The notes under the pieces were generated by a model that did not search any database, was not told the DNA's origin, and worked only from the letters and a program-made list of their open reading frames with translations. This document shows, one piece after another, positions 5,733-6,136 of a stretch of DNA of 6,136 nt; the stretch's first letter is position 1, and each line of letters starts with the position of its first letter. Position numbers and translations under genes: made by a program. This DNA is from Porphyrobacter sp. (lineage in GTDB: Bacteria; Pseudomonadota; Alphaproteobacteria; Sphingomonadales; Sphingomonadaceae): assembly GCA_018991295.1 (NCBI GenBank), contig JAGKSZ010000149.1:1-6136 (forward strand). The letters are read 5' to 3'.

Positions 5733-6136
5733 AGGTCGCGATCGCTGCGCTGGCGCTGACAGGCGCTGCCCCGGTGCTGGCCCAGCATCAGGGGCACTCC
5801 ATGCCCGAGGACGACGAGCACGCCGGACACGCGATGGGCGAGGCGGGCGCCGCAGCAGACCCCTCGCCCGGCCCGCTGGTGGAAACCCCGCCCCCGCCCG
5901 AAGCGGGCAGCGGCCCGCCGCGCGCGGCTGACGCGATCTGGGGGGCAGAGGCGATGGCCGCCTCCCGCGCAGACTTGCGCCGCACCCACGGTGATTTCCC
6001 GGTGTTCTGGTTTCAGGGCGATCGCTTCGAAATGCAGGTGCGCGAGGGTCGTGGTGACGCCTACCTGTGGGACATTCAGGGCTATTACGGCGGCCCCACC
6101 AGCCGGTTGTGGTTCAAGGCCGAAGGCGAAGGCGAA
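5729..6136 (+). CDS. copB: Copper resistance protein B, N-terminal part (truncated by window end)
   Basis: CopB is an outer-membrane protein found with CopA in copper-resistance operons. The visible 136 codons are open to the last base and no stop is reached. A Sec signal peptide (about 1-18, ending PVLA before QH) is followed by a short His/Met/acidic segment (HQGHSMPEDDEHAGHAM, 20-36), a Pro-rich linker (about 45-65), then the conserved start of the barrel domain: WGAEAMAASR (71-80), LWDIQGYYGGPTSRLWFKAEGEGE (113-136). The last motif closely resembles the family pattern YGG...R/K-x-W-x-K-x-EGE. The start ATG overlaps the copA TGA by two bases, so translational coupling is likely. The rest of the gene lies beyond the window. 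Confidence 0.93.
   Translation, partial: MKVAIAALALTGAAPVLAQHQGHSMPEDDEHAGHAMGEAGAAADPSPGPLVETPPPPEAGSGPPRAADAIWGAEAMAASRADLRRTHGDFPVFWFQGDRFEMQVREGRGDAYLWDIQGYYGGPTSRLWFKAEGEGE

Overview
The window is GC-rich and densely coded. Gene content, codon choice and protein sequences point to an alphaproteobacterium, most likely Sphingomonadales (Erythrobacteraceae or Sphingomonadaceae type). That placement is inferred from protein style and gene order, not from a database search. Eight complete genes and one truncated gene are supported.

Left part (1-1240, minus strand): rplK and rplA, encoding ribosomal proteins L11 and L1, form a tightly coupled pair. Their leader (1241-1495) contains several hairpins and is shared with a divergent gene. 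Middle (1496-2357): a plus-strand pspA-like gene (phage-shock/ESCRT-III family) runs tail-to-tail, with one base between stop codons, into a small minus-strand gene for a 62-aa Cys-containing protein of unknown function. Next (2467-3297, minus strand): nusG and secE, transcribed toward rplK. The classic secE-nusG-rplK-rplA order is therefore present but split by about 1.2 kb that contains the inserted pspA gene and the small ORF.

Right part (3529-6136, plus strand): a probable copper-resistance operon. A MerR-family regulator is preceded by a sigma70-like promoter and a dyad very close to the classical mer operator. It is followed after 6 bases by copA, a TAT-exported multicopper oxidase with all its copper motifs and a Met/His-rich insert. 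copA overlaps the start of copB (outer-membrane copper-resistance protein), which runs off the window end. The regulator probably senses a thiophilic metal and controls periplasmic oxidation (CopA) and outer-membrane handling (CopB) of copper.

No tRNA, rRNA, CRISPR, insertion sequence or clear intrinsic terminator was seen. The least ordinary points are the split secE-nusG/rplK-rplA cluster, the mer-like operator beside a regulator with a CueR-like C-x7-C metal loop, the long-range inverted repeat in the secE leader, and the stacked hairpins in the rplK leader.
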